Source: Minwuia sp. (GTDB lineage: Bacteria > Pseudomonadota > Alphaproteobacteria > Minwuiales > Minwuiaceae). From it: a DNA stretch of 64,000 nt. The notes beneath the pieces were generated by a model, which was not told the origin of the DNA, searched no databases, and saw nothing but the letters and a program-made list of their open reading frames with translations. Of the stretch, positions 27,037-37,807 are shown piece after piece. Location of the stretch: positions 124,001 to 188,000 of the forward strand of contig JARGPL010000027.1 in assembly GCA_029210175.1 (NCBI GenBank), given 5' to 3'. The position numbers were made by a program, and so were the translations under genes. Each line of letters begins with the position of its first letter. Positions within the stretch are counted from its first letter, which is position 1.

Positions 27037-28860
27037 ATGGGATTTTACTTCGCACAGGCACTGACCGGGCTGGCCAGCGCGTCGTCGCTGTTTCTGGTGG
27101 CCGCCGGGCTGAGCCTGATCTTCGGCGTCACGCGGGTGGTCAACTTCGCCCACGGCTCCCTCTACATGATCGGTGCCTACGTGGCGATGGACGTCATCGG
27201 CCTGTTCGGCAAGGTGCCCGGATTCTGGCTTGCCCTGCCCGTCGCGGCACTGGTTTCGGCGGTCGTCGGCGGCCTGATCGAGGTCACGGTGCTGCGCCGC
27301 ATCTATCGCGCGCCGGAGATGTTCCAGCTGGTCGCCACCTTCGCCATCGTGCTGATCGCGCAGGATGTGGCGGAATGGATATGGGGGGTGGCCGACCGCT
27401 TCGGCCCCCGTGCGCCGGGCCTGTCGGGCGTCGTCACCATCTTCGGTGAACGCATCCCCGAATACGACCTGTTCCTGATCGCCATGGGGCCGATCACGCT
27501 GTTCCTGCTCTGGCTGCTGTTCGCCCGCACCCGGTTCGGTGTGCTGGTCCGCGCCGCGACGCAGGATCGGGAGATGGCGGCCGCGCTGGGCGTGGATCAG
27601 GCAAAGCTGTTCACTGCCGTCTTCTGTCTGGGTGCCGGACTGGCGGGGCTGGGCGGTGCCATGCAGGTGCCGCGTGACGCCGTCACCCTGACCATGGATC
27701 TGGAGATCATTGCGGAGGTCTTCGTGATCACCGTGGTCGGCGGCATGGGGTCGATACCCGGTGCCTACCTCGCCGCCATCCTGATTTCAGAACTGAACGC
27801 TTTCGGAATCCTGATCCTGCCGGAGATCACGCTGATCGTGGCCTTCGCCGCCATGGCCGTGGTGCTGGTGATCCGCCCGTATGGCCTGCTGGGTCGTCCG
27901 CCATCCGCCCCTGAAACACCGCCCGGTCCCGGCATCGGTACCCTGCGTCTGCCTGCAAAAGTGTGGTTCGGTCTGTTGGCGGTGATGATGATACTGCCCT
28001 TCTTTGCCGATGATTTCATGACCGTACTGATCATCGACATCATGATCCTGGGCATGTTCGCCATGTCGCTGCAGTTCCTGATGGGGCCAGGGGGCATGGT
28101 CAGCTTCGGCCACGCGGCCTATTTCGGCGTCGGCGCCTATGGCGCGGCGTTGCTGGTGTACCATCTGGATGCGGGCATGGGCTGGGCGCTGGCCGTGGCA
28201 CCGGTTGCCGCCGCTGCAGCAGCCCTGTTCTTCGGCTGGTTCTGTGTCCGCCTTTCCGGTGTCTACCTCGCCATGCTGACGCTCGCCGCGGCGCAGATTG
28301 TCTGGGCCGCCGCGACACAGATGCAGGGCCTCACCGGGGGCGATGACGGCATCACCGGCGTCTGGCCGACGAAGCTGTTCAGCGACGGTACCGCGTTCTA
28401 CTACCTCGCCCTCTCCTTCGCGGTCATCGCTGTCATCGTGCTGCGACAGGCGACGCGCAGTCCATTCGGGCGCGCCCTGACCGCCGCCCGCGACGCGCCA
28501 CTCAGGGCCGAAGCGCTGGGGATCAACGTGCAGAACCAGCAGTGGATGGCCTTTACCCTGGCGGGCACCGTCGCCGGTCTGGCCGGCGGCCTCTACGTGT
28601 TCAAGAAGGGCAGCGTCTTCCCCGATGTGCTGGCCATTCAGCAGTCGGTGGATGCGCTGATCATGGTCCTGCTTGGCGGGGTCGATGTGCTGGCGGGCGC
28701 GCTGATCGGGGCCACGACCTTCGTGGTGCTGGAAGATGTCTTCAACCAGTTCGAGGCATGGCGATCAATGCTGGGCGGTGTGATCCTGCTCATCGCCATG
28801 CTGGCACCGGGCGGCATGGCCGGTCTCGGCACCCTGATCCGCAGGCGGAAAGCCGCATGA
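27037..28860 (+). CDS. Fused LivH-LivM branched-chain-type ABC permease
   Basis: One 607-residue polypeptide carries both inner-membrane permeases of a HAAT (branched-chain amino acid type) transporter. The first half (about 1-285) is LivH: GLSLIFGVTRVVNFAHGSLYMIGAYVAM and VFVITVVGGMGSIPGAYLAAILISELNAFG. A linker rich in Pro (PPSAPETPPGPGIGT, about 288-302) joins the LivM half: FLMGPGGMVSFGHAAYFGVGAYGAALLV and the EAA-like LGINVQNQQWMAFTLAGTVAGLAGGLYVF. About 16 membrane helices in all. It overlaps livG by 4 bp. Substrate class is inferred from the family; amino acids, amides or aromatic acids are possible. No binding-protein gene is in the operon. Confidence 0.93.
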   Translation: MGFYFAQALTGLASASSLFLVAAGLSLIFGVTRVVNFAHGSLYMIGAYVAMDVIGLFGKVPGFWLALPVAALVSAVVGGLIEVTVLRRIYRAPEMFQLVATFAIVLIAQDVAEWIWGVADRFGPRAPGLSGVVTIFGERIPEYDLFLIAMGPITLFLLWLLFARTRFGVLVRAATQDREMAAALGVDQAKLFTAVFCLGAGLAGLGGAMQVPRDAVTLTMDLEIIAEVFVITVVGGMGSIPGAYLAAILISELNAFGILILPEITLIVAFAAMAVVLVIRPYGLLGRPPSAPETPPGPGIGTLRLPAKVWFGLLAVMMILPFFADDFMTVLIIDIMILGMFAMSLQFLMGPGGMVSFGHAAYFGVGAYGAALLVYHLDAGMGWALAVAPVAAAAAALFFGWFCVRLSGVYLAMLTLAAAQIVWAAATQMQGLTGGDDGITGVWPTKLFSDGTAFYYLALSFAVIAVIVLRQATRSPFGRALTAARDAPLRAEALGINVQNQQWMAFTLAGTVAGLAGGLYVFKKGSVFPDVLAIQQSVDALIMVLLGGVDVLAGALIGATTFVVLEDVFNQFEAWRSMLGGVILLIAMLAPGGMAGLGTLIRRRKAA

Positions 28861-29615
28861 GCGCCCTGCTGCAGGTGGAGGATCTGGCAAAGTCGTTCGG
28901 CGGCGTGGCTGCGGTTGCCGGCGTCGGCTTTCACGTCAATGCGGGCGAAAGGCTGGCACTGATCGGCCCCAATGGGGCGGGAAAGACCACCTGTTTCAAC
29001 CTGCTGAACGGCCAGTTGCGCGCCGACCGGGGCAAGGTCGTGCTGGATGGCCGGAACATCACCGGTCGCAAGCCACGCCAGATCGTCCGCCTCGGCATTG
29101 GCCGCACGTTCCAGATCGCCCGATCCTTCCTCAGCATGACGGTGGCGGAGGCGGTGGAGACCGCGCTGGATGCCGCCACCCGCCATACCCTGTCCTTTCG
29201 CCGCGCCCCGGATGCCAGTGTCCGCATTGGCGAACTGCTGGAACAGGTGGGCCTGCAGGAACAGGCGAATCGCAGCGTCACGGAACTGCCCTATGGGGAC
29301 GTGAAGCGCCTCGACCTCGCGATGGCGCTGTCGTCGTCGCCTCGCCTGCTGTTCATGGATGAGCCGACGGCCGGCATGGCCGCCGCTGATCGTGCCCTGC
29401 TGATGGATCAGGTGAGCCGCATCGTGGAAAGGTCCGGCCTCGCTGTCCTGTTCACCGAACATGACATGGAAGCCGTTTTCGGCCACGCCGACCGGGTAAT
29501 CGTCATGGCGCGCGGACAATTGATCGCTGAGGGCACCGTGGAAGAGATCCGCCGCGACCCGGAGGTTCGCCGCGTTTACCTTGGTCGGACAGAGGGGGCC
29601 GAGGCCCATGGCTGA
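28857..29615 (+). CDS. livG: HAAT-family ABC transporter ATPase LivG
   Basis: 252-residue ATPase. Walker A is GPNGAGKTT (about 40-48), followed by GIGRTFQIARSFLSMTVAE in the Q-loop region, a signature variant TELPYGDVKRLDLAMAL, where LSGG is replaced by LPYGD as in LivG proteins, Walker B LLFMDEPTAGM, and the H-loop FTEHDMEAVF. The ATG overlaps the permease stop. It ends 8 bp inside livF. Confidence 0.94.
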   Translation: MSALLQVEDLAKSFGGVAAVAGVGFHVNAGERLALIGPNGAGKTTCFNLLNGQLRADRGKVVLDGRNITGRKPRQIVRLGIGRTFQIARSFLSMTVAEAVETALDAATRHTLSFRRAPDASVRIGELLEQVGLQEQANRSVTELPYGDVKRLDLAMALSSSPRLLFMDEPTAGMAAADRALLMDQVSRIVERSGLAVLFTEHDMEAVFGHADRVIVMARGQLIAEGTVEEIRRDPEVRRVYLGRTEGAEAHG

Positions 29616-30321
29616 GATGATGCTGCAGGTCGCGGGCCTCACCGCAGGTTATGGCCCGGCCACCGTGTTGCACGGACTGGATTTCAGCCTGGCACAGGGC
29701 GATTCCATGGCCCTGCTGGGCCGCAACGGCGCAGGCAAGTCGACAACCATCAAGGCGATCATGGGCATGGTGCGGCGTGAAGCGACGGACCTGCGTTTCG
29801 AAGGCCAGTCCCTGACCAGACTGCCGCCGCAAAAGATCGCGCGCCTGGGCGTCGGCTACGTGCCGGAGGAACGGCGGATATTCCCGGAACTGACCGTGGC
29901 CGAGAACCTGGAGGTCGGGCGTCGCCCGGCCCGCAGCGATGCCCCGGAATGGCCCGAAAAGCGACTCTACGACCTGTTCCCCGAACTGCACGCCATGCGC
30001 GACCGCCGGGCGGGGCGCATGTCCGGCGGTGAGCAGCAGATGCTGACCATCGCCCGCACCCTGGCTGGCAACCCGCGCATCCTGCTGCTGGACGAACCGG
30101 CGGAGGGGCTGGCCCCGGTCGTGCTGGACCGCATCGCCGACACGGTTGCCACGCTGCGCGACGAGGGGCTGACCCTGCTGATTGCCGAGCAGAGCCTGGG
30201 TTTCGCCGCCGAAGTCGCCAGCCGCTGCGTTGTCCTGGAAAGCGGTCAGATCGCCCATGAGGGCAGCATGCAGGAACTGGCCGCGGACAGTGCCTTGCGG
30301 GACCGGTTGCTATCGGTCTGA
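29608..30321 (+). CDS. livF: HAAT-family ABC transporter ATPase LivF
   Basis: 237 residues from MAEMMLQVAGL at 29608 (an in-frame start at 29581 would overlap livG further). Walker A LGRNGAGKSTT, Q-loop GVGYVPEERRIFPELTVAENL, signature RMSGGEQQMLTIARTL, Walker B ILLLDEPAEGLAP, and LIAEQSLGFAAEV with Gln in place of the H-loop His, a frequent LivF feature. Last gene of the operon. Confidence 0.94.
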   Translation: MAEMMLQVAGLTAGYGPATVLHGLDFSLAQGDSMALLGRNGAGKSTTIKAIMGMVRREATDLRFEGQSLTRLPPQKIARLGVGYVPEERRIFPELTVAENLEVGRRPARSDAPEWPEKRLYDLFPELHAMRDRRAGRMSGGEQQMLTIARTLAGNPRILLLDEPAEGLAPVVLDRIADTVATLRDEGLTLLIAEQSLGFAAEVASRCVVLESGQIAHEGSMQELAADSALRDRLLSV

Positions 30322-30347
30322 GCAAGCGATCAAAACGCGCTCATTCT

Positions 30348-31106
30348 TCAATTCACCACAACGTTATTCAGAATGAAGTGACTGCGCGAATTTACCTTTA
30401 TTGCGACCGTCGTCAATTCACCTGAATCGATTTTTCCGTCAAAAATGATCCCAATATCGTAATTTGGACCGACGAAAAGATCATCATAAACATACGATCT
30501 CTTCTTTCCATGAACTGATCCAGATTTATTTCCAATTTTTATTGTAGATGCAAAATATGTACTTCCCAATTTGTTCAAAATTCGGGAATCACCCTTTATC
30601 GCTATTCTCATATTACGCTTCATAGACAACGAAAATCTACATTTTGTGCTTCTAGAAACATTCACACAATTGACAACCTTCAATATCAAATCGTCATCTT
30701 CATAGAACGGCAAAGAAATAGGCCTTCTTATCTCCCCAGGTGAGTTAATATTCACTAAATCCATTATCACGCCAAAATACTTAGAAGTGCATTCCATAGC
30801 CGACTGGCTGATTATCAAACGGTCGTCGTCTTGCAAGAATTGAATTATGGAAGGTATTTCTTTTCGGCTTGCCACGAATTTGCCCTCTACTCCCCTTCGA
30901 AAAATGCTCAAACTCCCGGACGCATCGACCCTTATTTGCACATCTTGACCCAGGGTACAGGCACGAATCATCGAATCTGTCAAAGAATTTGCAGCATTCA
31001 CTCGGTCGTCAAGACTTTCTCCTTGCGCATAAGCAGCTGAAAAAAGTGCAAAAAATGCGAATCCGATCACTGTTGTGACAAGAAACTTTCGGTTCCTATT
31101 TTTCAT
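30348..31106 (-). CDS. AT-rich exported protein of unknown function
   Basis: 252 residues, start MKNRNRKFLVTTVIGFAFFALFSAAYAQGE, an obvious signal peptide cleaved after AYA. The mature part has two Cys pairs (RACTLGQ, AMECTSKY, VNCVNVSRSTKC) and a strand-rich pattern ending SRSHFILNNVVVN; I do not recognise a family. The DNA here is far more AT-rich than any neighbour and uses A/T-ending codons (AAA, ATT, AAT), so recent transfer is likely. A purine-rich AACGGAGTTG lies before the ATG. The upstream 150 bp is also AT-rich, with no clear mobile element. Confidence 0.75.
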   Translation of the reverse strand: MKNRNRKFLVTTVIGFAFFALFSAAYAQGESLDDRVNAANSLTDSMIRACTLGQDVQIRVDASGSLSIFRRGVEGKFVASRKEIPSIIQFLQDDDRLIISQSAMECTSKYFGVIMDLVNINSPGEIRRPISLPFYEDDDLILKVVNCVNVSRSTKCRFSLSMKRNMRIAIKGDSRILNKLGSTYFASTIKIGNKSGSVHGKKRSYVYDDLFVGPNYDIGIIFDGKIDSGELTTVAIKVNSRSHFILNNVVVN

Positions 31107-31261
31107 AAAACAACTCCGTTATCCAGTTCCGCTTGCATGAATTTTGTCTAAGAAAAATATACCTCTACTAATTGCGATATTTCAATTTTTATGTTTACGA
31201 AAGTGACTTCATACAAAATGAATGGTCAGCATGCTTAACTGGCCAAGCCGCGCTTTTGACC

Positions 31262-31940
31262 TCACGCAATCCGGCGGTAGTCCGCTGTCATGCCGAAACC
31301 CGACCATTGCAGTTTCAGCCAGGCACCGGTCACGCTGTACCAGACATCGAAGTCGCGGCTGGTATCCACGTGGAACCGCCGCGCCAGATGGCGTCTTTCC
31401 CGGGCGTCGATGAACTCGGCTTCCTGTTCGGCGATGGCGACCTTGCGGATATCGCCCCGGGCGGCGTCAAGGAACTCTGTCCGGCCAACAGCATCCAGCC
31501 GCCAGAAAGCCGTGGACGGCCAGGTGTCGGCAGGCAGGCGGCGACCCCCGAAACGCAGGCTTTCCACATCCAGCCCGTCCAGGCCCTGAATGGCCGTCAC
31601 CGCATCGCGGTTGTCGCCGTCCAGGGTGGTGGAGGTGAAGCGGACCAGCCGGTCACCACGCCAGACTTCCTCCGTCTGTTGCGTATAGTCGAAGACGGTG
31701 ACGAAGAACAGCCGTACCCGCATGCGGACATCCACCCGGACGGTCAGTTCATCCGCACCCGGCCCCTGCGTGAAGGTCAACGTGTGGTGCCCCACCTTCG
31801 ACCCGGCAACGTGCACGTCGAAATGAATGTCAGCCGGCAGGTCTGCTGGCAGATCCGATGACAGGATCGCGGCACGGGACCCGCGCGGCAACAGCGCGGC
31901 AAGCGCCAACGCCCCGCCGCCCAGCAGCAGCGCCCGGCGG

Positions 31941-31963
<23 letters not shown>
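31262..31963 (-). CDS. Exported DUF6134/DUF3108-like protein
   Basis: 233 residues. The N-terminus CSNRRALLLGGGALALAALLPRGSRAA is a Tat-like or Sec signal (RR followed by LLLGGGALALAALL). The mature part, DIHFDVHVAGSKVGHHTLTF, FDYTQQTEEVWRGDRLVRFTSTTLDGDNRD, has the lipocalin-like beta pattern of DUF6134/DUF3108 proteins found with oxidative or lipid genes. The start at 31963 is inside the end of the monooxygenase gene (23-bp overlap), so the two are coupled. Function is unknown. Confidence 0.75.
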
Positions 31964-33557
<1,594 letters not shown>

Positions 33558-33614
33558 GGCGTCTCTCCCCTGCTCCTCAGGTTAGCATGACAACGAACCG
33601 CGACCAGCGCCCGC

Positions 33615-34778
33615 TCAGAATACCCCGTCTGCGCGCATTGCAGCCAGGTCTGCGTCCGAATAGCCAAGCTCCCGCAGCAGCGGCTCGGTATGTTCGCTCA
33701 GGGTCGGCAGGGCGATGTCGGCGCGCCCCGGTTCCTCGGCGAACTTCATCGGCACACCAACATGCTCATAGCCCTGATCATCCTCGAAGATCATGCCACG
33801 GTGGCGCAATTGCGGGTCATCGCAGGCCTGACGCAGGTCGTTGACCGGGGCGAAGGCAGCATCCACATCGTCGAACCACGCCACCCATTCTGCCTGGGTC
33901 TTCGTGCGGAAGGTCTCACGCAGGTAATCGATGGCAGGTTTCTGCGTCGGTCCGGGCGGCGGCTCACAGGCTTCGATCAGGTCCGGGCGACCGAGCTTGG
34001 TCAGGATGGCCCTGGCGAAATGCATTTCCGCCCCGCCCAGCACCACATGCTTGCCGTCGGACGTTTCGTAGATGTTGTACATCGCATTGCCGCCCCAGGT
34101 GCGTTCATGCTTCACCACGGGCATCTTCTTCTCGGCGAAGACGGTGCCAAGCAGGTTGGGCATCGCAGCCATCAGCGAATCCATCATGGACAGGTCGATG
34201 GTGTCGCCCTGCCCCGTCTGCGTGCGCCGCAGCAACGCCATCAGCACAGCTGAAAGGCCCATGGTGGCGGACAGCATGTCGGCATTGGCGACACCCGGGA
34301 TGGCAGGGCTGTTGTCGGGACCAACATTGCAGCTCAACACCCCGGCCAGCGCCTCCGTCGCCAGATCATGCGCCGGGCGCTTCACATAGGGGCCGTCCTG
34401 CCCGAAGGCGGAGATCGAACAATAGACCAGGCGCGGGTTGCGTGCCCGCACCGTTTCCGCATCGACACCCAGGCGCTTGACCACGCCGGGGCGAAACGCC
34501 TCGATCATCACGTCCGCCGTCTCGGCCAGTTTCAGCAGCGCCTCCCGCCCTGCTTCGGTCTTCAGGTTCAACTGCACCGATTTCTTGCCCCGGTGCGTGT
34601 TCTGGAAATAGACCGTCACGCCATCGGCCCGGCGTGCACCGATTTCCCGGTTCGGCTCACCGCCGTTGATCGGTTCCAGCTTGATCACCTCCGCCCCGTG
34701 ATCCGCCATCATCTGGGTCAGCAACGGACCGGGCAGGAACAGGGACAGGTCGAGGACGCGAATACCTTCGAGTTTCAT
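33615..34778 (-). CDS. Family III CoA-transferase (CaiB/BaiF)
   Basis: 387 residues. MKLEGIRVLDLSLFLPGPLLTQMMADHGAEVIKLEPINGGEPNRE is the canonical N-terminus; next come FQNTHRGKKSVQLNLKTEAGREALLKLAETADVMIEAFRPGVVKRLG, and YCSISAFGQDGPY. The catalytic Asp is expected in the middle, near DLATEALAG. These enzymes move CoA between acyl groups; the donor/acceptor pair cannot be told. The start codon overlaps the aminotransferase stop (TGATG-type), indicating an operon with it. Confidence 0.93.
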   Translation of the reverse strand: MKLEGIRVLDLSLFLPGPLLTQMMADHGAEVIKLEPINGGEPNREIGARRADGVTVYFQNTHRGKKSVQLNLKTEAGREALLKLAETADVMIEAFRPGVVKRLGVDAETVRARNPRLVYCSISAFGQDGPYVKRPAHDLATEALAGVLSCNVGPDNSPAIPGVANADMLSATMGLSAVLMALLRRTQTGQGDTIDLSMMDSLMAAMPNLLGTVFAEKKMPVVKHERTWGGNAMYNIYETSDGKHVVLGGAEMHFARAILTKLGRPDLIEACEPPPGPTQKPAIDYLRETFRTKTQAEWVAWFDDVDAAFAPVNDLRQACDDPQLRHRGMIFEDDQGYEHVGVPMKFAEEPGRADIALPTLSEHTEPLLRELGYSDADLAAMRADGVF

Positions 34779-35623
34779 CAGTACCCCTCCGAACGGGACC
34801 AGTCGAAATAGAGGCCATGCGCGCGGCGCCCGATCGGCCCCGGCTGCAGGTCACGCCCTTCGTAGCGGGTCACCGGCACGACCTTGCCGAAATTGCCGGT
34901 GGTGAAGATCTCGTCCGCCGCCGCAAAGTCCTGCGGCGTCAGGGTGACTTCCTGCACCTCGATCCCGTCGGCGCGGAAAAGTTCCGCCATGCGCTGCTTG
35001 GTGATGCCGTTCAGGAACGTGCCATTCCAGACCGGGGTCATCGCCACCCCGTCCTTGACCATCCAGATGTTGGCGGTCGCCAGTTCCGCGACATTGCCGG
35101 ACGGGTCGCACAGCAGGGCATTGTCATAGCCGCGCTGCGCCGCCTCCCGCAGGGCCCGCTGCGAATTCGGATACAGACAGGACGCCTTGGCATCGGTCGG
35201 GGCCATGTCGCGCGCCGGGCGTCGGTGGGTGGACAGGCAGACACTCTGGCCGCCACCAGCTGCAGGCAGCGGTGACTCATAGACCGCCAGGGTGAATTCG
35301 GTTGAATCAGGGTCCGGCGAGACGAAGCCCGTGCGGGCAAAGAACATCGGACGGATGTAATAGGCCCGGTCGCGCGGCAGGTCGGCCAGGGCTTCGCGAC
35401 AGAGTTCCTCGACTCTGGTCGCATCTTCCTTCGGTTCCAGCAACATGGTGCGGGCAGACCGGACAACCCGCTGGCAATGCGGTGTCAGGTCCGGGGCCAG
35501 ACCTTCGAAGGCGCGGGCACCATCGAAGACGACACTGGCCATCCAGAAGGCATGGTCCATCGGGCCGGTCAGGCGCGGGTTCTCCGTGTACCATGTACCG
35601 TCATGATAGAATCTGGCAGCCAT
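34778..35623 (-). CDS. Class IV PLP aminotransferase (branched-chain-type)
   Basis: 281 residues, fold type IV. WMASVVFDGARAFEG near the start, RPMFFARTG and YESPLPAAGG in the middle, K146 in PTDAKASCLYPNSQRALREA (Schiff-base Lys), GNVAELATANIWMVKDG (PLP phosphate region), and FTTGNFGKVVPVTRYEGRDL. Related to IlvE and to D-amino-acid aminotransferases/4-amino-4-deoxychorismate lyases. Branched-chain substrates are likely but not certain. It diverges from pyrD with 132 bp between. Confidence 0.88.
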   Translation of the reverse strand: MAARFYHDGTWYTENPRLTGPMDHAFWMASVVFDGARAFEGLAPDLTPHCQRVVRSARTMLLEPKEDATRVEELCREALADLPRDRAYYIRPMFFARTGFVSPDPDSTEFTLAVYESPLPAAGGGQSVCLSTHRRPARDMAPTDAKASCLYPNSQRALREAAQRGYDNALLCDPSGNVAELATANIWMVKDGVAMTPVWNGTFLNGITKQRMAELFRADGIEVQEVTLTPQDFAAADEIFTTGNFGKVVPVTRYEGRDLQPGPIGRRAHGLYFDWSRSEGY

Positions 35624-35755
35624 CGCGTCGTCCCTCCCCCACGTCTCTGATGCTTCGTCTTAGTTTCAGATGCGTCCCCGGACAAGCCGCACGGTGGCAT
35701 TGCGGCGAACAAGCCTGTATCAGCGAAGGCCGGATGAGTATCAGGAGCCTGTCGC

Positions 35756-36766
35756 ATGAGCATGCTGTTCGCAATCGCCCGTCGGGTGCTGTTCGGCATG
35801 GACCCGGAACGGGCGCATGATCTGACGGTGCGCGCCCTCAGCCACCCTGCGCTGGCGCGGATGGCTGCAGTGAAGGTGCCTGACAACTCGGTGGAGATTG
35901 CCGGGCTGCGGCTGCGCACCCCCGTCGGACTGGCCGCCGGGCTGGACAAGAACGCCATTGCCGTGGACGGCCTGCTGGCGCTGGGTTTCGGATTTGTCGA
36001 GATCGGCGGCGTGACCCCGAAACCGCAGCCGGGGAACCCCAGGCCGCGCGCTTTCCGCCTGATGCAGGATCGCGCGGTGATCAATCGCTACGGCCTGAAT
36101 TCCGACGGGGCCGAGGCCGTGGTCCGGAACCTGGAACGCCAGCGCCGCGCCGGCATCGTCGGGGTCAATCTGGGTGCCAACAAGGACAGTGTCGACCGCA
36201 CGGCGGACTATGCCGAATGCCTGCGCATCGTCGGACCGCATGTGGACTATGCCACCATCAATGTCTCGTCGCCGAACACGCCGGGCCTGCGCGCCTTGCA
36301 GGATGGCGCGGCGCTGACGGAAATCTTCAAGCGGCTGAACCAGGTGCGTGATCAGGGCAAGCTGTCCACGCCCCTGTTCCTGAAGGTCGCGCCGGACCTG
36401 ACGCCGGAAGACATCACCGACATTTCCAGGGTGTCCCTGGACCTCGGCATCGACGGGCTGGTCATTGCCAACACCACCATCGCACGGCCTGACAGCCTGT
36501 CGAGCGAACACCGTGACGAAGCCGGGGGGCTGAGCGGCGCGCCGTTGATGGCCGCTTCCACGGAAGTGCTTGCCCGCTTCAGGGATGCAACCGAGGGAAA
36601 GATGCCGCTGATCGGGGTCGGCGGCATCATGTCCGGTGCCGACGCCGCAGCGAAGATCCGTGCCGGAGCCACGGCCGTGCAGTTCTATTCCGGCATGATC
36701 TGGCGCGGCCCGGCACTGATCGCGGAGGCTGCAGAGGCCATAGCCGCCGAACAGAAGAGGCAATGA
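35756..36766 (+). CDS. pyrD: Dihydroorotate dehydrogenase (quinone), class 2
   Basis: Membrane-associated flavoenzyme of pyrimidine synthesis, 336 residues. The amphipathic N-terminus (MLFAIARRVLFGMDPERAHDL) marks class 2. Visible: VGLAAGLDKNA, GFVEIGGVTPKPQPGNPRPR, LINRYGLNSDG-type INRYGLNSDGAE, INVSSPNTPGLR (catalytic Ser), and the C-terminal GVGGIMSGADAAAKIRAGATAVQFYS. pyrE is 12.5 kb away in this window. Stop overlaps the next gene by 4 bp. Confidence 0.96.
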   Translation: MSMLFAIARRVLFGMDPERAHDLTVRALSHPALARMAAVKVPDNSVEIAGLRLRTPVGLAAGLDKNAIAVDGLLALGFGFVEIGGVTPKPQPGNPRPRAFRLMQDRAVINRYGLNSDGAEAVVRNLERQRRAGIVGVNLGANKDSVDRTADYAECLRIVGPHVDYATINVSSPNTPGLRALQDGAALTEIFKRLNQVRDQGKLSTPLFLKVAPDLTPEDITDISRVSLDLGIDGLVIANTTIARPDSLSSEHRDEAGGLSGAPLMAASTEVLARFRDATEGKMPLIGVGGIMSGADAAAKIRAGATAVQFYSGMIWRGPALIAEAAEAIAAEQKRQ

Positions 36767-37677
36767 ACGCCCGGGGCACACCCCGACCGGCGGTCGAGGT
36801 CGGGATGGTCATGATGGCCGCCGCCATGCTGTGGATTCCGGTGATCGACGCCATCGCCAAGCTGTTGGGGGATCAGGTGCCCGCAGGCCAGATCGCGGCC
36901 AGCCGGTTTCTGTTCCAGTCCCTGCTGCTGCTGCCGCTGATCGTGCTGGCGGACGGTCTGCCACGCGTCCCCTGGCGGCAGATCCACCTGCATGCGGCGC
37001 GGGGTGCCCTGATCGCGCTGGCGACGGCGTTCTTCTTCACGGCGCTGAAATATCTGCCCATGGCGGACGCCATCGCCATCTTCTTCGTGGAGCCGCTGAT
37101 CCTGACCCTGCTGTCTGCCCTCTTCCTGGGGGAGACGATTGGCTGGCGTCGCCTGTCCGCTGTCGTCATCGGCTTCATCGGTGCCCTGATCGTCATCCGG
37201 CCCGGCTTCGGCTGGGCTGGCTGGCCTGCACTGATGCCCCTGCTGGCGGCGGGCTGCTTCGCGGTCTATCTGGTCCTGACCAGAACCATGGCACAGACAA
37301 CGGATGCGGTTCAGATGCAGTTCTGGGCCGGCGTCTTCGGCTGCATGACCATGGCCGTGGTCCTGGCCCTGGGTGAGCTGGCGGAGATACCGGCCCTGAC
37401 GGCGGTGCAGCCTGACCTGTTCGCCTGGGGCATGCTGTTCGCGCTCGGCGTCATCGCAACCATCGGCCACATGCTGGTTGTCCACGCGTTCCGGCGCGCG
37501 CCAGCCGGGGTGCTCGCCCCGTTCCAGTATCTGGAGATCATCAGCGCGACGGTGCTGGGATACTTCATTTTCAATGATTTTCCCGACGCGATCACCTGGG
37601 TCGGCGTGGCGATCATCGTCGGCGCGGGCCTGTATGTATTCCATCGCGAGCGACGTCTGGGGCAGCTTTCCCCCTGA
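36763..37677 (+). CDS. EamA-family DMT transporter
   Basis: 304 residues with ten predicted helices in two EamA repeats (for example LLLLPLIVLADGLP, LATAFFFTALKYLPMADAIAIFFVEPLILTLLSALFLGE, and a second AFRRAPAGVLAPFQYLEIISATVLGYFIFNDFPD). Typical exporter of metabolites; substrate unknown. Coupled to pyrD by an ATGA overlap, though a pyrimidine role is not implied. Confidence 0.9.
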   Translation: MNARGTPRPAVEVGMVMMAAAMLWIPVIDAIAKLLGDQVPAGQIAASRFLFQSLLLLPLIVLADGLPRVPWRQIHLHAARGALIALATAFFFTALKYLPMADAIAIFFVEPLILTLLSALFLGETIGWRRLSAVVIGFIGALIVIRPGFGWAGWPALMPLLAAGCFAVYLVLTRTMAQTTDAVQMQFWAGVFGCMTMAVVLALGELAEIPALTAVQPDLFAWGMLFALGVIATIGHMLVVHAFRRAPAGVLAPFQYLEIISATVLGYFIFNDFPDAITWVGVAIIVGAGLYVFHRERRLGQLSP

Positions 37678-37807
37678 CGGCCAGGCATCGCCTGTCTGTT
37701 CGCAGGTGCGGCGGTCCCCTGCCCGAATGGCGCACGCGGTTCGCGCGTGCTATGTCATCGGGTCAAGAAAAGCGCCCTTGTCGGGCCGGGCAAGCAGGGA
37801 GAAAACG

